Below are positions 23,101 through 36,030 of a DNA stretch of 64,000 nt, one piece after another. The position numbers were made by a program, and so were the translations under genes. The notes below the pieces were generated by a model. It did not search any database and was not told the DNA's origin. It worked only from the letters and a program-made list of their open reading frames with translations. The stretch's first letter is position 1. Each line of letters opens with the position of its first letter. The DNA lies in the NCBI GenBank assembly GCA_030533445.1, contig JARPUW010000553.1:248001-312000 (forward strand). The letters are read 5' to 3'. This DNA comes from Cyprinodon diabolis. Taxonomy: Eukaryota > Chordata > Actinopteri > Cyprinodontiformes > Cyprinodontidae.

Positions 23101-26100
23101 GCTTCTGGAACCTTGAGCTGCTGGAACCTTGAAGTGCTGGAGCCTTGAGCTGCTGGAACCTTGAGCTGCTGGAACCTTGAGCTGCTGGAACCTTGAGCTG
23201 CTGGAGCTTTGAGCTGCTGGTGCTTCTGGAACCTTGAGCTTCTGGAACCTTGAGCTGCTGGAGCCTTGAGCTTCTGGAACCTTGAGCTGCTGAAGCCTTG
23301 AGCTGCTGGAACCTTGAGCTGCTGGTGCTTCTGGAACCTTGAGCTGCTGGAACCTTGAGCTGCTGGTGCTTCTGGAACCTTGAGCATCTGGAGCCTTGAG
23401 CTTCTGGAACCTTGAGCTGCTGGAGCCTTGAGCTGCTGGTGCTTCTGGAACCTTGAGCTGCTGGAACATTGAGCTGCTGGTGCTTCTGGAACCTTGAGCT
23501 GCTGGAACCTTGAGCTGCTGGAAACTTGAGCTGCTGGTGCTTCTGGAACCTTGAGCATCTGGAGCCTTGAGCTTCTGGAACCTTGAGCTGCTGGTGCTTC
23601 TGGAACCTTGAGCTGCTGGAACCTTGAGCTGCTGGAACCTTGAGCTGCTGGTGCTTCTGGAAGCTTGAGCTGCTGGTGCTTCTGGAACCTTGAGCTGCTG
23701 GAACCTTGAGCTGCTGGTGCTTCTGGAGCCTTGAGCTGCTGGAACCTTGAGCTGCTGGTGCTTCTGGAATCTTGAGCTTCTGGAACCTTGAGCTGCTGGA
23801 ACCTTGACTTCTAGGAGCCTTGAGCTGCTGGAACCTTGAAGTGCTGGAGCCTTGAGCTGCTGGAACCTTGAGCTGCTGGAACCTTTTGCTGCTGGAACCT
23901 TGAGCTTCTGGTGCTTCTGGAACCTTGAGCTGCTGGTGCTTCTGGAACCTTGAGCTGCTGGAACCTTGAGCTGCTGGTGCTTCTGGAATCTTGAGCTTCT
24001 GGAACCTTGAGCTGCTGGAACCTTGACTTCTAGGAGCCTTGAGCTGCTGGAACCTTGAGCTGCTGGTGCTTCTGGAACCTTGAGCTGCTGGAACCTTGAG
24101 CTGCTGGAACATTGAGCTGCTGGTGCTTCTGGAACCTTGAGCATCTGGAGCCTTGAGCTTCTGGAACCTTGAGCTGCTGGAGCCTTGAGCTGCTGGTGCT
24201 TCAGGAACCTTGAGCTGCTGGAGCCTTGAGCTCCTGGAAGCTTGAGCTGCTGTAACCTTGAGCTGCTGGAACCTTGTGCTTCTGGAACCTTGAGCTGCTG
24301 GTGCTTCTGGAACCTTGAGCTGCTGGTGCTTCTGGAACCTTGAGCTGCTGGAACCTTGAGCTGCTGGTGCTTCTGGAACCTTGAGCTGCTGGAGCCTTGA
24401 GCTGCTGGAACCTTCAGCTGCTGGTGCTTCTGGAACCTTGAGCTGCTGGAACCTTGAGCTGCTGGAACCTTGAGCTGCTGGTGCTTCTGGAACCTTGAGC
24501 TGCTGGAACCTTGAGCTGCTGGAGCCTTGTGCTGCTGGTGCTTCTGGAACCTTTTGCATCTGGAGCCTTGAGCTTCTGGAACCTTGAGCTGCTGGAGCCT
24601 TGAGCTGCTGGAACGTTGAGCTGCTGGAACCTTGGGCTTCTGGAACCTTGAGCTGCTGGTGCTTCTGGAACCTTGAGCTGCTGGAACCTTGAGCTGCTGG
24701 TGCTTCTGGAACCTTGAGCTGTTGGAACCTTGAGCTGCTGGTGCTTCTGGAACCTTGAGCTTCTGGAGCCTTGAGCTGCTGGTGCTTCTGGAACCTTGAG
24801 CTGCTGGAACCTTGAGCTGCTGGTGCTTCTGGAACCTTGAGCTGCTGGAACCTTGAGCTGCTGGAACCTTGAGCTGCTGGTGCTTCTGGAACCTTGAGCA
24901 TCTGGAGCCTTGAGCTTCTGGAACCTTGAGCTGCTGGAGCCATGAGCTGCTGGTGCTTCTGGAACCTTGAGCTGCTGGAGCCTTGAGCTCCTGGAACCTT
25001 GAGCTGCTGGAACCTTGAGCTGCTGGAACCTTGAGCTTCTGGAACCTTGAGCTGCTGGTGCTTCTGGAACCTTGAGCTGCTGGAACCTTGAGCTTCTGGT
25101 GCTTCTGGAACCTTGAGCTGCTGGTGCTTCTGGAACCTTGAGCTGCTGGAACCTTGAGCTGCTGGTGCTTCTGGAATCTTGAGCTTCTGGAACCTTGAGC
25201 TGCTGGAACCTTGACTTCTAGGAGCCTTGAGCTGCTGGAACCTTGAGCTGCTGGTGCTTCTGGAACCTTGAGCTGCTGGAACCTTGAGCTGCTGGAACAT
25301 TGAGCTGCTGGTGCTTCTGGAACCTTGAGCATCTGGAGCCTTGAGCTTCTGGAACCTTGAGCTGCTGGAGCCTTGAGCTCCTGGAAGCTTGAGCTGCTGG
25401 AACCTTGAGCTGCTGGAACCTTGTGCTTCTGGAACCTTGAGCTGCTGGTGCTTCTGGAACCTTGAGCTGCTGGAACCTTGAGCTGCTGGAACCTTGAGCT
25501 GCTGGTGCTTCTGGAACCTTGAGCTGCTGGTGCTTCTGGAACCTTGAGCTGCTGGAACCTTGAGCTGCTGGTGCTTCTGGAACCTTGAGCTGCTGGAACC
25601 TTGAGCTGCTGGTGCTTCTGGAACCTTGAGCTTCTGGAACCTTGAGCTGCTGGAACCTTGACTTCTGGAGCCTTGAGCTGCTGGAACCTTGAAGTGCTGG
25701 AGCCTTGAGCTGCTGGAACCTTGAGCTGCTGGAACCTTGAGCTGTTGGAACCTTGAGCTGCTGGAGCTTTGAGCTGCTGGTGCTTCTGGAACCTTGAGTT
25801 TCTGGAACCTTGAGCTTCTGGAACCTTGAGCTGCTGGAGCCTTGAGCTTCTGGAACCTTGAGCTGCTGAAGCCTTGAGCTTCTGGAACCTTGAGCTGCTG
25901 GAGCCTTGAGCTTCTGGAACCTTGAGCTGCTGGAACCTTGAGCTGCTGGAACCTTGAGCTGCTGGAACCTTGAGCTGCTGGTGCTTCTGGAACCTTGAGC
26001 TGCTGGAACGTTGAGCTGCTGGTGCTTCTGGAACCTTGAGCTGCTGGAACCTTGAGCTGCTGGTGCTTCTGGAACCTTGAGCTGCTGGAACCTTGAGCTG

Positions 26101-28730
26101 CTGGTGCTTCTGGAACCTTGAGCATCTGGAGCCTTGAGCTTCTGGAACCTTGAGCTGCTGGAGCCTTGAGCTGCTGGTGCTTCTGGAACCTTGAGCTGCT
26201 GGAACATTGAGCTGCTGGTGCTTCTGAAACCTTGAGCTGCTGGAACCTTGAGCTGCTGGAACCTTGAGCTGCTGGTGCTTCTGGAACCTTGAGCATCTGG
26301 AGCCTTGAGCTTCTGGAACCTTGAGCTGCTGGTGCTTCTGGAACCTTGAGCTGCTGGAACCTTGAGCTGCTGGAACCTTGAGCTGCTGGTGCTTCTGGAA
26401 GCTTGAGCTGCTGGTGCTTCTGGAACCTTGAGCTGCTGGAACCTTGAGCTGCTGGTGCTTCTGGAACCTTGAGCTGCTGGAACCTTGAGCTGCTGGTGCT
26501 TCTGGAATCTTGAGCTTCTGGAACCTTGAGCTGCTGGAACCTTGACTTCTAGGAGCCTTGAGCTGCTGGAACCTTGAAGTGCTGGAGCCTTGAGCTGCTG
26601 GAACCTTGAGCTGCTGGAACCTTTTGCTGCTGGAACCTTGAGCTGCTGGAGCTTTGAGCTGCTGGTGCTTCTGGAACCTTGAGCTTCTGGAACCTTGAGC
26701 TTCTGGTGCTTCTGGAACCTTGAGCTGCTGGAACCTTGAGCTGCTGGTGCTTCTGGAACCTTGAGCTGCTGGAACCTTGAGCTGCTGGAACCTTGAGCTG
26801 CTGGTGCTTCTGGAACCTTGAGCTGCTGGAACCTTGAGCTGCTGGAACCTTGAGCTGCTGGTGCTTCTGGAACCTTGAGCATCTGGAGCCTTGAGCTTCT
26901 GGAACTTTGAGCTGCTGGAGCCTTGAGCTGCTGGTGCTTCTGGAACCTTGAGCTGCTGGAGCCTTGAGCTGCTGGAACCTTCAGCTGCTGGTGCTTCTGG
27001 AACCTTGAGCTGCTGGAACCTTGAGCTGCTGGAACCTTGAGCTGCTGGTGCTTCTGGAACCTTGAGCTGCTGGAACCTTGAGCTGCTGGAACCTTGTGCT
27101 GCTGGTGCTTCTGGAACCTTTTGCATCTGGAGCCTTGAGCTTCTGGAACCTTGAGCTGCTGGAGCCTTGAGCTGCTGGAACGTTGAGCTGCTGGTTCTTC
27201 TGGAACCTTTTGCATCTGGAGCCTTGAGCTTCTGGAACCTTGAGCTGCTGGAACCTTGTGCTGCTGGTGCTTCTGGAACCTTTTGCATCTGGAGCCTTGA
27301 GCTTCTGGAACCTTGAGCTGCTGGAACCTTGGGCTTCTGGAACCTTGAGCTGCTGGTGCTTCTGGAACCTTGAGCTGCTGGAACCTTGAGCTGCTGGTGC
27401 TTCTGGAACCTTGAGCTGCTGGAACCTTGAGCTGCTGGTGCTTCTGGAACCTTGAGCTTCTTGAACCTTGAGCTGCTGGAACCTTGAGCTTCTGGAGCCT
27501 TGAGCTGCTGGAACCTTGAAGTGCTGGAGCCTTGAGCTGCTGGAACCTTGAGCTGCTGGAACCTTGAGCTGCTGGAACCTTGAGCTGCTGGAGCTTTGAG
27601 CTGCTGGTGCTTCTGGAACCTTGAGCTTCTGGAACCTTGAGCTTCTGGAACCTTGAGCTGCTGGAGCCTTGAGATTCTAGAACCTTGAGCTGCTGAAGCC
27701 TTGAGCTTCTGGAACCTTGAGCTGCTGGTGCTTCTGGAACCTTGAGCATCTGGAGCCTTGAGCTTCTGGAACCTTGAGCTGCTGGTGCTTCTGGAACCTT
27801 GAGCTGCTGGAACCTTGAGCTGCTGGAACCTTGAGCTGCTGGTGCTTCTGGAAGCTTGAGCTGCTGGTGCTTCTGGAACCTTGAGCTGCTGGAACCTTGA
27901 GCTGCTGGTGCTTCTGGAACCTTGAGCTGCTGGAACCTTGAGCTGCTGGTGCTTCTGGAATCTTGAGCTTCTGGAACCTTGAGCTGCTGGAACCTTGACT
28001 TCTAGGAGCCTTGAGCTGCTGGAACCTTGAAGTGCTGGAGCCTTGAGCTGCTGGAGCTTTGAGCTGCTGGTGCTTCTGGAACCTTGAGCTTCTGGAACCT
28101 TGAGCTTCTGGTGCTTCTGGAACCTTGAGCTGCTGGAACCTTGAGCTGCTGGTGCTTCTGGAACCTTGAGCTGCTGGAACCTTGAGCTGCTGGAACCTTG
28201 AGCTGCTGGTGCTTCTGGAACCTTGAGCTGCTGGAACCTTGAGCTGCTGGTGCTTCTGGAACCTTGAGCATCTGGAGCCTTGAGCTTCTGGAACTTTGAG
28301 CTGCTGGAGCCTTGAGCTGCTGGTGCTTCTGGAACCTTGAGCTGCTGGAGCCTTGAGCTGCTGGAACCTTCAGCTGCTGGTGCTTCTGGAACCTTGAGCT
28401 GCTGGAACCTTGAGCTGCTGGAACCTTGAGCTGCTGGTGCTTCTGGAACCTTGAGCTGCTGGAACCTTGAGCTGCTGGAACCTTGTGCTGCTGGTGCTTC
28501 TGGAACCTTTTGCATCTGGAGCCTTGAGCTTCTGGAACCTTGAGCTGCTGGAGCCTTGAGCTGCTGGAACGTTGAGCTGCTGGAACCTTGAGCTGCTGGT
28601 GCTTCTGGAACCTTGAGCTGCTGGTGCTTCTGGAACCTTGAGCTGCTGGAACCTTGAGCTGCTGGTGCTTCTGGAACCTTGAGCTGTTGGAACCTTGAGC
28701 TGCTGGTGCTTCTGGAACCTTGAGCTGCTG
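23101..28730. repeat. A-type segment, first copy of the ~7.3-kb pair
   Basis: It repeats at 30,416-36,030. The lag is 7,315 at GAACATT (23,464 and 30,779), AAGCTT (23,661 and 30,976) and CCTTTTGCTG (23,881 and 31,196). It drops by 16 to 7,299 between the CTTCTAGG sites and about 24.3 kb, then to 7,283 by CCTTCAGC (24,411 and 31,694), where it stays through 27,677 and 28,002. It returns to 7,299 at the CAT at 28,513. So the pair differs by whole 16-bp units. The left edge is gradual, with a few mismatches around 23.05-23.1 kb. Confidence 0.83.
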
Positions 28731-28753
28731 GAGCCTTGAGCTGCTGGTGCTTC

Positions 28754-30573
28754 TGGAACCTTGAGCTGCTGGAACCTTGAGCTTCTGGTGCTTCTGGAAC
28801 CTTGAGCTTCTGGAACCTTGAGCTGCTGGTGCTTCTGGAACCTTGAGCATCTGGAGCCTTGAGCCTCTGGAACCTTGAGCTGCTGGAGCCTTGAGCTGCT
28901 GGTGCTTCTGGAACCTTGAGCTGCTGGAACCTTGAGCTGCTGGTGCTTCTGGAACCTTGAGCTGCTGGAACCTTGAGCTGCTGGTGCTTCTGGAACCTTG
29001 AGCATCGGGAGCCTTGAGCTTCTGGAACCTTGAGCTGCTGGAGCCTTGAGCTGCTGGTGCTTCTGGAACCTTGAGCTGCTGGAGCCTTGAGCTCCTGGAA
29101 CATTGAGCTGCTGGAACCTTGAGCTGCTGGAACCTTGAGCTTCTGGAACCTTGAGCTGCTGGTGCTTCTGGAACCTTGAGCTGCTGGAACCTTGAGCTGC
29201 TGGTGCTTCTGGAAACTTGAGCTTCTGGAGCCTTGAGCTGCTGGAACCTTGAGCTGCTGGTGCTTCTGGAACCTTGAGCATCTGGAGCCTTGAGCCTCTG
29301 GAACCTTGAGCTGCTGGAGCCTTGAGCTGCTGGTGCTTCTGGAACCTTGAGCTGCTGGAACCTTGAGCTGCTGGTGCTTCTGGAACCTTGAGCTGCTGGA
29401 ACCTTGAGCTGCTGGAACCTTGAGCTGCTGGTGCTTCTGGAACCTTGAGCATCTGGAGCCTTGAGCTTCTGGAACCTTGAGCTGCTGGATCCTTGAGCTG
29501 CTGGTGCTTCTGGAGCCTTGAGCTGCTGGAACCTTGAAGTGCTGGAGCCTTGAGCTGCTGGAACCTTGAGCTGCTGGAACCTTGAGCTGCTGGAACCTTG
29601 AGCTGCTGGAGCTTTGAGCTGCTGGTGCTTCTGGAACCTTGAGCTTCTGGAACCTTGAGCTGCTGGAACCTTGAGCTGCTGGAACCTTGAGCTTCTGGTG
29701 CTTCTGGAACCTTGAGCTTCTGGAACCTTGAGCTGCTGGTGCTTCTGGAACCTTGAGCATCTGGAGCCTTGAGCCTCTGGAACCTTGAGCTGCTGGAGCC
29801 TTGAGCTGCTGGTGCTTCTGGAACCTTGAGCTGCTGGAACCTTGAGCTGCTGGTGCTTCTGGAACCTTGAGCTGCTGGAACCTTGAGCTGCTGGTGCTTC
29901 TGGAACCTTGAGCATCGGGAGCCTTGAGCTTCTGGAACCTTGAGCTGCTGGAGCCTTGAGCTGCTGGTGCTTCTGGAACCTTGAGCTGCTGGAGCCTTGA
30001 GCTCCTGGAACATTGAGCTGCTGGAACCTTGAGCTGCTGGAACCTTGAGCTTCTGGAACCTTGAGCTGCTGGTGCTTCTGGAACCTTGAGCTGCTGGAAC
30101 CTTGAGCTGCTGGTGCTTCTGGAAACTTGAGCTTCTGGAGCCTTGAGCTGCTGGAACCTTGAGCTGCTGGTGCTTCTGGAACCTTGAGCATCTGGAGCCT
30201 TGAGCCTCTGGAACCTTGAGCTGCTGGAGCCTTGAGCTGCTGGTGCTTCTGGAACCTTGAGCTGCTGGAACCTTGAGCTGCTGGTGCTTCTGGAACCTTG
30301 AGCTGCTGGAACCTTGAGCTGCTGGAACCTTGAGCTGCTGGTGCTTCTGGAACCTTGAGCATCTGGAGCCTTGAGCTTCTGGAACCTTGAGCTGCTGGAT
30401 CCTTGAGCTGCTGGTGCTTCTGGAGCCTTGAGCTGCTGGAACCTTGAAGTGCTGGAGCCTTGAGCTGCTGGAACCTTGAGCTGCTGGAACCTTGAGCTGC
30501 TGGAACCTTGAGCTGCTGGAGCTTTGAGCTGCTGGTGCTTCTGGAACCTTGAGCTTCTGGAACCTTGAGCTGC
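28754..30573. repeat. B-type block 3: one 910-bp tandem pair
   Basis: Two adjacent copies run from 28,754 to 29,663 and from 29,664 to 30,573. The lag is exactly 910 bp at CTTGAGCTTC (28,801 and 29,711), GCATCGGG (29,002 and 29,912) and the GGATCC variant (29,489 and 30,399). The match starts just after a unit difference at about 28,753 and ends where GGAACC faces GGAGCC at about 29,665 and 30,575. It therefore looks like a single clean duplication. It lacks the CCTTTTAACTGC marker found in the other B blocks. Confidence 0.85.
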
Positions 30574-33500
30574 TGGAGCCTTGAGCTTCTGGAACCTTGA
30601 GCTGCTGAAGCCTTGAGCTGCTGGAACCTTGAGCTGCTGGTGCTTCTGGAACCTTGAGCTGCTGGAACCTTGAGCTGCTGGTGCTTCTGGAACCTTGAGC
30701 ATCTGGAGCCTTGAGCTTCTGGAACCTTGAGCTGCTGGAGCCTTGAGCTGCTGGTGCTTCTGGAACCTTGAGCTGCTGGAACATTGAGCTGCTGGTGCTT
30801 CTGGAACCTTGAGCTGCTGGAACCTTGAGCTGCTGGAACCTTGAGCTGCTGGTGCTTCTGGAACCTTGAGCATCTGGAGCCTTGAGCTTCTGGAACCTTG
30901 AGCTGCTGGTGCTTCTGGAACCTTGAGCTGCTGGAACCTTGAGCTGCTGGAACCTTGAGCTGCTGGTGCTTCTGGAAGCTTGAGCTGCTGGTGCTTCTGG
31001 AACCTTGAGCTGCTGGAACCTTGAGCTGCTGGTGCTTCTGGAGCCTTGAGCTGCTGGAACCTTGAGCTGCTGGTGCTTCTGGAATCTTGAGCTTCTGGAA
31101 CCTTGAGCTGCTGGAACCTTGACTTCTAGGAGCCTTGAGCTGCTGGAACCTTGAAGTGCTGGAGCCTTGAGCTGCTGGAACCTTGAGCTGCTGGAACCTT
31201 TTGCTGCTGGAACCTTGAGCTTCTGGTGCTTCTGGAACCTTGAGCTGCTGGTGCTTCTGGAACCTTGAGCTGCTGGAACCTTGAGCTGCTGGTGCTTCTG
31301 GAATCTTGAGCTTCTGGAACCTTGAGCTGCTGGAACCTTGACTTCTAGGAGCCTTGAGCTGCTGGTGCTTCTGGAACCTTGAGCTGCTGGAACCTTGAGC
31401 TGCTGGAACATTGAGCTGCTGGTGCTTCTGGAACCTTGAGCATCTGGAGCCTTGAGCTTCTGGAACCTTGAGCTGCTGGAGCCTTGAGCTGCTGGTGCTT
31501 CAGGAACCTTGAGCTGCTGGAGCCTTGAGCTCCTGGAAGCTTGAGCTGCTGTAACCTTGAGCTGCTGGAACCTTGTGCTTCTGGAACCTTGAGCTGCTGG
31601 TGCTTCTGGAACCTTGAGCTGCTGGTGCTTCTGGAACCTTGAGCTGCTGGTGCTTCTGGAACCTTGAGCTGCTGGAGCCTTGAGCTGCTGGAACCTTCAG
31701 CTGCTGGTGCTTCTGGAACCTTGAGCTGCTGGAACCTTGAGCTGCTGGAACCTTGAGCTGCTGGTGCTTCTGGAACCTTGAGCTGCTGGAACCTTGAGCT
31801 GCTGGAGCCTTGTGCTGCTGGTGCTTCTGGAACCTTTTGCATCTGGAGCCTTGAGCTTCTGGAACCTTGAGCTGCTGGAGCCTTGAGCTGCTGGAACGTT
31901 GAGCTGCTGGAACCTTGGGCTTCTGGAACCTTGAGCTGCTGGTGCTTCTGGAACCTTGAGCTGCTGGAACCTTGAGCTGCTGGTGCTTCTGGAACCTTGA
32001 GCTGTTGGAACCTTGAGCTGCTGGTGCTTCTGGAACCTTGAGCTTCTGGAGCCTTGAGCTGCTGGTGCTTCTGGAACCTTGAGCTGCTGGAACCTTGAGC
32101 TGCTGGTGCTTCTGGAACCTTGAGCTGCTGGAACCTTGAGCTGCTGGAACCTTGAGCTGCTGGTGCTTCTGGAACCTTGAGCATCTGGAGCCTTGAGCTT
32201 CTGGAACCTTGAGCTGCTGGAGCCATGAGCTGCTGGTGCTTCTGGAACCTTGAGCTGCTGGAGCCTTGAGCTCCTGGAACCTTGAGCTGCTGGAACCTTG
32301 AGCTGCTGGAACCTTGAGCTTCTGGAACCTTGAGCTGCTGGTGCTTCTGGAACCTTGAGCTGCTGGAACCTTGAGCTTCTGGTGCTTCTGGAACCTTGAG
32401 CTGCTGGTGCTTCTGGAACCTTGAGCTGCTGGAACCTTGAGCTGCTGGTGCTTCTGGAATCTTGAGCTTCTGGAACCTTGAGCTGCTGGAACCTTGACTT
32501 CTAGGAGCCTTGAGCTGCTGGAACCTTGAGCTGCTGGTGCTTCTGGAACCTTGAGCTGCTGGAACCTTGAGCTGCTGGAACATTGAGCTGCTGGTGCTTC
32601 TGGAACCTTGAGCATCTGGAGCCTTGAGCGTCTGGAACCTTGAGCTGCTGGAGCCTTGAGCTCCTGGAAGCTTGAGCTGCTGGAACCTTGAGCTGCTGGA
32701 ACCTTGTGCTTCTGGAACCTTGAGCTGCTGGTGCTTCTGGAACCTTGAGCTGCTGGAACCTTGAGCTGCTGGAACCTTGAGCTGCTGGTGCTTCTGGAAC
32801 CTTGAGCTGCTGGTGCTTCTGGAACCTTGAGCTGCTGGAACCTTGAGCTGCTGGTGCTTCTGGAACCTTGAGCTGCTGGAACCTTGAGCTGCTGGTGCTT
32901 CTGGAACCTTGAGCTTCTGGAACCTTGAGCTGCTGGAACCTTGACTTCTGGAGCCTTGAGCTGCTGGAACCTTGAAGTGCTGGAGCCTTGAGCTGCTGGA
33001 ACCTTGAGCTGCTGGAACCTTGAGCTGTTGGAACCTTGAGCTGCTGGAGCTTTGAGCTGCTGGTGCTTCTGGAACCTTGAGTTTCTGGAACCTTGAGCTT
33101 CTGGAACCTTGAGCTGCTGGAGCCTTGAGCTTCTGGAACCTTGAGCTGCTGAAGCCTTGAGCTTCTGGAACCTTGAGCTGCTGGAGCCTTGAGCTTCTGG
33201 AACCTTGAGCTGCTGGAACCTTGAGCTGCTGGAACCTTGAGCTGCTGGAACCTTGAGCTGCTGGTGCTTCTGGAACCTTGAGCTGCTGGAACCTTGAGCT
33301 GCTGGTGCTTCTGGAACCTTGAGCTGCTGGAACCTTGAGCTGCTGGTGCTTCTGGAACCTTGAGCTGCTGGAACCTTGAGCTGCTGGTGCTTCTGGAACC
33401 TTGAGCATCTGGAGCCTTGAGCTTCTGGAACCTTGAGCTGCTGGAGCCTTGAGCTGCTGGTGCTTCTGGAACCTTGAGCTGCTGGAACATTGAGCTGCTG

Positions 33501-36030
33501 GTGCTTCTGAAACCTTGAGCTGCTGGAACCTTGAGCTGCTGGAACCTTGAGCTGCTGGAACCTTGAGCTGCTGGTGCTTCTGGAACCTTGAGCATCTGGA
33601 GCCTTGAGCTTCTGGAACCTTGAGCTGCTGGTGCTTCTGGAACCTTGAGCTGCTGGAACCTTGAGCTGCTGGTGCTTCTGGAAGCTTGAGCTGCTGGTGC
33701 TTCTGGAACCTTGAGCTGCTGGAACCTTGAGCTGCTGGTGCTTCTGGAACCTTGAGCTGCTGGAACCTTGAGCTGCTGGTGCTTCTGGAATCTTGAGCTT
33801 CTGGAACCTTGAGCTGCTGGAACCTTGACTTCTAGGAGCCTTGAGCTGCTGGAACCTTGAAGTGCTGGAGCCTTGAGCTGCTGGAACCTTGAGCTGCTGG
33901 AACCTTTTGCTGCTGGAACCTTGAGCTGCTGGAGCTTTGAGCTGCTGGTGCTTCTGGAACCTTGAGCTTCTGGAACCTTGAGCTTCTGGTGCTTCTGGAA
34001 CCTTGAGCTGCTGGAACCTTGAGCTGCTGGTGCTTCTGGAACCTTGAGCTGCTGGAACCTTGAGCTGCTGGAACCTTGAGCTGCTGGTGCTTCTGGAACC
34101 TTGAGCTGCTGGAACCTTGAGCTGCTGGAACCTTGAGCTGCTGGTGCTTCTGGAACCTTGAGCATCTGGAGCCTTGAGCTTCTGGAACTTTGAGCTGCTG
34201 GAGCCTTGAGCTGCTGGTGCTTCTGGAACCTTGAGCTGCTGGAGCCTTGAGCTGCTGGAACCTTCAGCTGCTGGTGCTTCTGGAACCTTGAGCTGCTGGA
34301 ACCTTGAGCTGCTGGAACCTTGAGCTGCTGGTGCTTCTGGAACCTTGAGCTGCTGGAACCTTGAGCTGCTGGAACCTTGTGCTGCTGGTGCTTCTGGAAC
34401 CTTTTGCATCTGGAGCCTTGAGCTTCTGGAACCTTGAGCTGCTGGAGCCTTGAGCTGCTGGAACGTTGAGCTGCTGGTTCTTCTGGAACCTTTTGCATCT
34501 GGAGCCTTGAGCTTCTGGAACCTTGAGCTGCTGGAACCTTGTGCTGCTGGTGCTTCTGGAACCTTTTGCATCTGGAGCCTTGAGCTTCTGGAACCTTGAG
34601 CTGCTGGAACCTTGGGCTTCTGGAACCTTGAGCTGCTGGTGCTTCTGGAACCTTGAGCTGCTGGAACCTTGAGCTGCTGGTGCTTCTGGAACCTTGAGCT
34701 GCTGGAACCTTGAGCTGCTGGTGCTTCTGGAACCTTGAGCTTCTTGAACCTTGAGCTGCTGGAACCTTGAGCTTCTGGAGCCTTGAGCTGCTGGAACCTT
34801 GAAGTGCTGGAGCCTTGAGCTGCTGGAACCTTGAGCTGCTGGAACCTTGAGCTGCTGGAACCTTGAGCTGCTGGAGCTTTGAGCTGCTGGTGCTTCTGGA
34901 ACCTTGAGCTTCTGGAACCTTGAGCTTCTGGAACCTTGAGCTGCTGGAGCCTTGAGATTCTAGAACCTTGAGCTGCTGAAGCCTTGAGCTTCTGGAACCT
35001 TGAGCTGCTGGTGCTTCTGGAACCTTGAGCATCTGGAGCCTTGAGCTTCTGGAACCTTGAGCTGCTGGTGCTTCTGGAACCTTGAGCTGCTGGAACCTTG
35101 AGCTGCTGGAACCTTGAGCTGCTGGTGCTTCTGGAAGCTTGAGCTGCTGGTGCTTCTGGAACCTTGAGCTGCTGGAACCTTGAGCTGCTGGTGCTTCTGG
35201 AACCTTGAGCTGCTGGAACCTTGAGCTGCTGGTGCTTCTGGAATCTTGAGCTTCTGGAACCTTGAGCTGCTGGAACCTTGACTTCTAGGAGCCTTGAGCT
35301 GCTGGAACCTTGAAGTGCTGGAGCCTTGAGCTGCTGGAGCTTTGAGCTGCTGGTGCTTCTGGAACCTTGAGCTTCTGGAACCTTGAGCTTCTGGTGCTTC
35401 TGGAACCTTGAGCTGCTGGAACCTTGAGCTGCTGGTGCTTCTGGAACCTTGAGCTGCTGGAACCTTGAGCTGCTGGAACCTTGAGCTGCTGGTGCTTCTG
35501 GAACCTTGAGCTGCTGGAACCTTGAGCTGCTGGAACCTTGAGCTGCTGGTGCTTCTGGAACCTTGAGCATCTGGAGCCTTGAGCTTCTGGAACTTTGAGC
35601 TGCTGGAGCCTTGAGCTGCTGGTGCTTCTGGAACCTTGAGCTGCTGGAGCCTTGAGCTGCTGGAACCTTCAGCTGCTGGTGCTTCTGGAACCTTGAGCTG
35701 CTGGAACCTTGAGCTGCTGGAACCTTGAGCTGCTGGTGCTTCTGGAACCTTGAGCTGCTGGAACCTTGAGCTGCTGGAACCTTGTGCTGCTGGTGCTTCT
35801 GGAACCTTTTGCATCTGGAGCCTTGAGCTTCTGGAACCTTGAGCTGCTGGAGCCTTGAGCTGCTGGAACGTTGAGCTGCTGGAACCTTGAGCTGCTGGTG
35901 CTTCTGGAACCTTGAGCTGCTGGTGCTTCTGGAACCTTGAGCTGCTGGAACCTTGAGCTGCTGGTGCTTCTGGAACCTTGAGCTGTTGGAACCTTGAGCT
36001 GCTGGTGCTTCTGGAACCTTGAGCTGCTGG
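30416..36030. repeat. A-type segment, second copy of the ~7.3-kb pair
   Basis: It is the partner of 23.1-28.7 kb. Compared with that copy it has lost one 16-bp unit just after the CTTCTAGG site at about 31,344 and another before 31,694, and gained one between 35,285 and 35,812. From about 34.2 kb it also belongs to the long match with the first 12.5 kb of the window, for example CCTTCAGC at 34,264 against 1,140 and CCTTTTGCAT at 34,496 against 1,372. No gene is supported. Confidence 0.83.

Larger units (their letters stand above)
20821..30873 (-). other. Longest stop-free - strand frame (3,350 codons), probably not a gene
   Basis: It begins at an ATG created by a GCATCTGG variant and ends at a TAG created by a CCTCTAGCTG variant. 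The conceptual product is a low-complexity repeat of LKVPAAQGSSSSRFQQ with EAP, RST or KHQ inserted wherever a 25-bp unit occurs. The other two - strand frames encode the same peptide out of phase, and several overlapping frames of over 1,000 codons exist across the window. I see no signal peptide, membrane segment, catalytic motif, promoter, splice context or non-repeat terminus. An unusually long frame here is the expected result of a stopless unit of length 1 modulo 3. A repeat-coded protein cannot be ruled out without transcript data, but nothing supports one. Confidence 0.1.
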
